Source: Caccovicinus sp051878975
GTDB taxonomy: Bacteria; Bacillota; Clostridia; Lachnospirales; Lachnospiraceae
Direction: 5' to 3'
Assembly (NCBI GenBank): GCA_051878975.1
Contig: JBJELD010000099.1
Location: 1 to 6,289, forward strand
Length of the DNA: 6,289 bases
Shown here: positions 5,285 through 6,289 of the stretch, in pieces
Layout: each line of letters opens with the position of its first letter
Position numbering within the stretch: position 1 is the first letter of the stretch
Program-made: the position numbers and the translations under genes
The notes under the pieces: generated by a model
What the model saw: the letters and a program-made list of their open reading frames with translations, nothing else
Told to the model about the DNA's origin: nothing
Database searches by the model: none

Positions 5285-6205
5285 ATGGAAAAGGGAATGG
5301 GAAAACCGGAAGCAGGAAAAATGCGGCTCGGAATGGCGGTGACGTTGCTCGGCGGAATCTTCTGGGGATTTTCCGGATGCTGCGGACAATATATGTTTGA
5401 GAATCAGTGGATTGACGCAAAATGGCTTGTAAATGTCCGGCTGCTTCTGGCAGGAGCGATCCTGTCAGCAGCAGGTTTTTTACGGGATGGCCGTCATCAG
5501 CTGGATATTTTCCGGAGCCGACAGGATCTGACCCGTATGGTGGTGTTTGCACTGGCGGGAATCACGTTGAGCCAGTATTGTTATTTTATGACGGTTCAGG
5601 CATCGAATGCAGGTACGGCGACCATTCTGCAGTATTTAAATCCCAGTATGATTCTGGTGCTGGTATGCCTGAGGGATCAGCGCCTGCCGAGGCCGATGGA
5701 GGTAGTGGCCATTGTTCTGTCGCTGGGCGGAACCTTTGTGCTGGGAACGCACGGGGATATCACGCAGCTTCATATAGCCGGGGATGCGCTGTTCTACGGT
5801 CTGCTGTCCGCAGTGGCAGCGGTGCTTTACAGCATGCTGCCGGGAGATCTGATTCCGCGGTACGGAATCTGCCAGACTCTGGGGTTTGGAATGATTCTGG
5901 GCGGGATCTGTCTGCTGGGCTTTGTCCGGCCCTGGGAATATGCCATCAGCTGGAGTCTTCCGATGCTTCTGGCGCTGGCCGGAGTAGTGGTCCTGGGAAC
6001 CGCGGCTGCATATGGCATGTATCTTTGGGGTGTCAGCCTGATCGGACCGCTGAAAGGCGGGCTGCTGGCCAGTATTGAGCCGGTGGCGGCTCTGGTGATC
6101 TCTGTGATATGGCTGAAAACGAAAGTGGAGACCATGGATGTGCTGGGCTTTGCGATGATTATGACAACCGTGCTTCTTTTGTCCTGGAAGAAGGAGGAAA
6201 TTTAA
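5285..6205 (+). CDS. EamA/DMT-superfamily transporter
   Basis: This is a ten-helix inner-membrane carrier of the drug/metabolite transporter superfamily. Members export or import amino acids, nucleotide sugars and small metabolites; the substrate here cannot be read from sequence. Two EamA repeats are visible, at about residues 15-155 and 165-300. The first contains the helix-1 segment LLGGIFWGFSG (21-31), then SQYCYFMTVQASNAGTATIL (96-115), then YLNP (117-120), and ends GGTFVLGTHG (148-157). The second contains GDALFYGLLSAVAAVLYS (166-183) and the family's EPVAAL (265-270). The length of 306 residues is typical. AAGGAG (5270-5275) lies 9 bases ahead of the ATG. Internal Met5, Met13 and Met17 are alternatives but lack ribosome sites. 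The gene is divergent from DAHP synthase and shares its promoter region. An aromatic amino acid or shikimate-related substrate is a guess from context only. Confidence 0.92.
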   Translation: MEKGMGKPEAGKMRLGMAVTLLGGIFWGFSGCCGQYMFENQWIDAKWLVNVRLLLAGAILSAAGFLRDGRHQLDIFRSRQDLTRMVVFALAGITLSQYCYFMTVQASNAGTATILQYLNPSMILVLVCLRDQRLPRPMEVVAIVLSLGGTFVLGTHGDITQLHIAGDALFYGLLSAVAAVLYSMLPGDLIPRYGICQTLGFGMILGGICLLGFVRPWEYAISWSLPMLLALAGVVVLGTAAAYGMYLWGVSLIGPLKGGLLASIEPVAALVISVIWLKTKVETMDVLGFAMIMTTVLLLSWKKEEI

Positions 6206-6289
6206 GTAATTCAATATGTTGACGAATATGATAAAATGTGTCTAAATATACTCAAAGAGATTAGAAGTTTGCTATGAATATCTAATGTC
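6206..6289. other. AT-rich tail after the transporter gene, with a weak promoter candidate
   Basis: No terminator with a T-run is visible. TTGACG (6219-6224) is followed after 18 bases by TAAATA (6243-6248). This has a good -35 but a poor -10, and may serve a gene beyond the window. ATTAG (6260-6264) and CTAAT (6282-6286) form a short inverted repeat near the cut end. The strong drop in GC relative to the gene is consistent with an intergenic region. Confidence 0.3.

Noticed and set aside
5422..6214. Open frames overlapping the EamA gene on both strands (to 218 codons)
   Set aside because: The EamA frame is clearly the coding one; the others are low-complexity shadows.

Overview
The window looks like ordinary chromosomal housekeeping DNA from a low-to-mid GC Firmicute. 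The best guess is a Clostridia/Lachnospiraceae member, judged from strong AGGAGG-type ribosome binding sites, purine-rich gene starts, the style of the DAHP synthase and UppP proteins, and a sirtuin-like protein related to a Sir2 subfamily common in gut Clostridia. This assignment is inference from protein style; no rRNA or marker gene is present. I see no mobile element, CRISPR array, tRNA or rRNA.

Positions 1-3826 (plus strand) form a compact gene string: a divergent sirtuin-like zinc protein, hisH, hisF, ung and uppP. Gaps are 9-90 bases, and the first clear intrinsic terminator comes after uppP (3797-3826). HisH and HisF are the two subunits of imidazole glycerol phosphate synthase (histidine and AICAR formation). 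Ung repairs uracil in DNA. UppP recycles undecaprenyl pyrophosphate for cell wall synthesis. The functions are unrelated, so this is probably co-transcription of convenience. hisA, which often lies between hisH and hisF, is not here. The uppP leader holds two mutually exclusive hairpins.

Positions 3827-4001 are a gene-free gap between convergent genes. Positions 4002-5036 (minus strand) carry a class I DAHP synthase, the entry enzyme of the shikimate/aromatic pathway. Positions 5037-5284 are a divergent regulatory region. A palindromic ATTATAAT appears to supply interlocked -10 boxes to two opposing promoters, each with a 17-base spacer.

Positions 5285-6205 (plus strand) encode a ten-helix EamA/DMT-family transporter of unknown substrate. 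Its roughly 160-base leader is the most interesting part of the window. It has a long-range stem, an 18-codon upstream ORF ending inside that stem, a hairpin that partly occupies the Shine-Dalgarno sequence, and an alternative pairing that would break both. This looks like a two-state cis-regulatory RNA (riboswitch or leader-peptide attenuator) that I cannot match to a named class. The last 84 bases hold only a weak promoter candidate.
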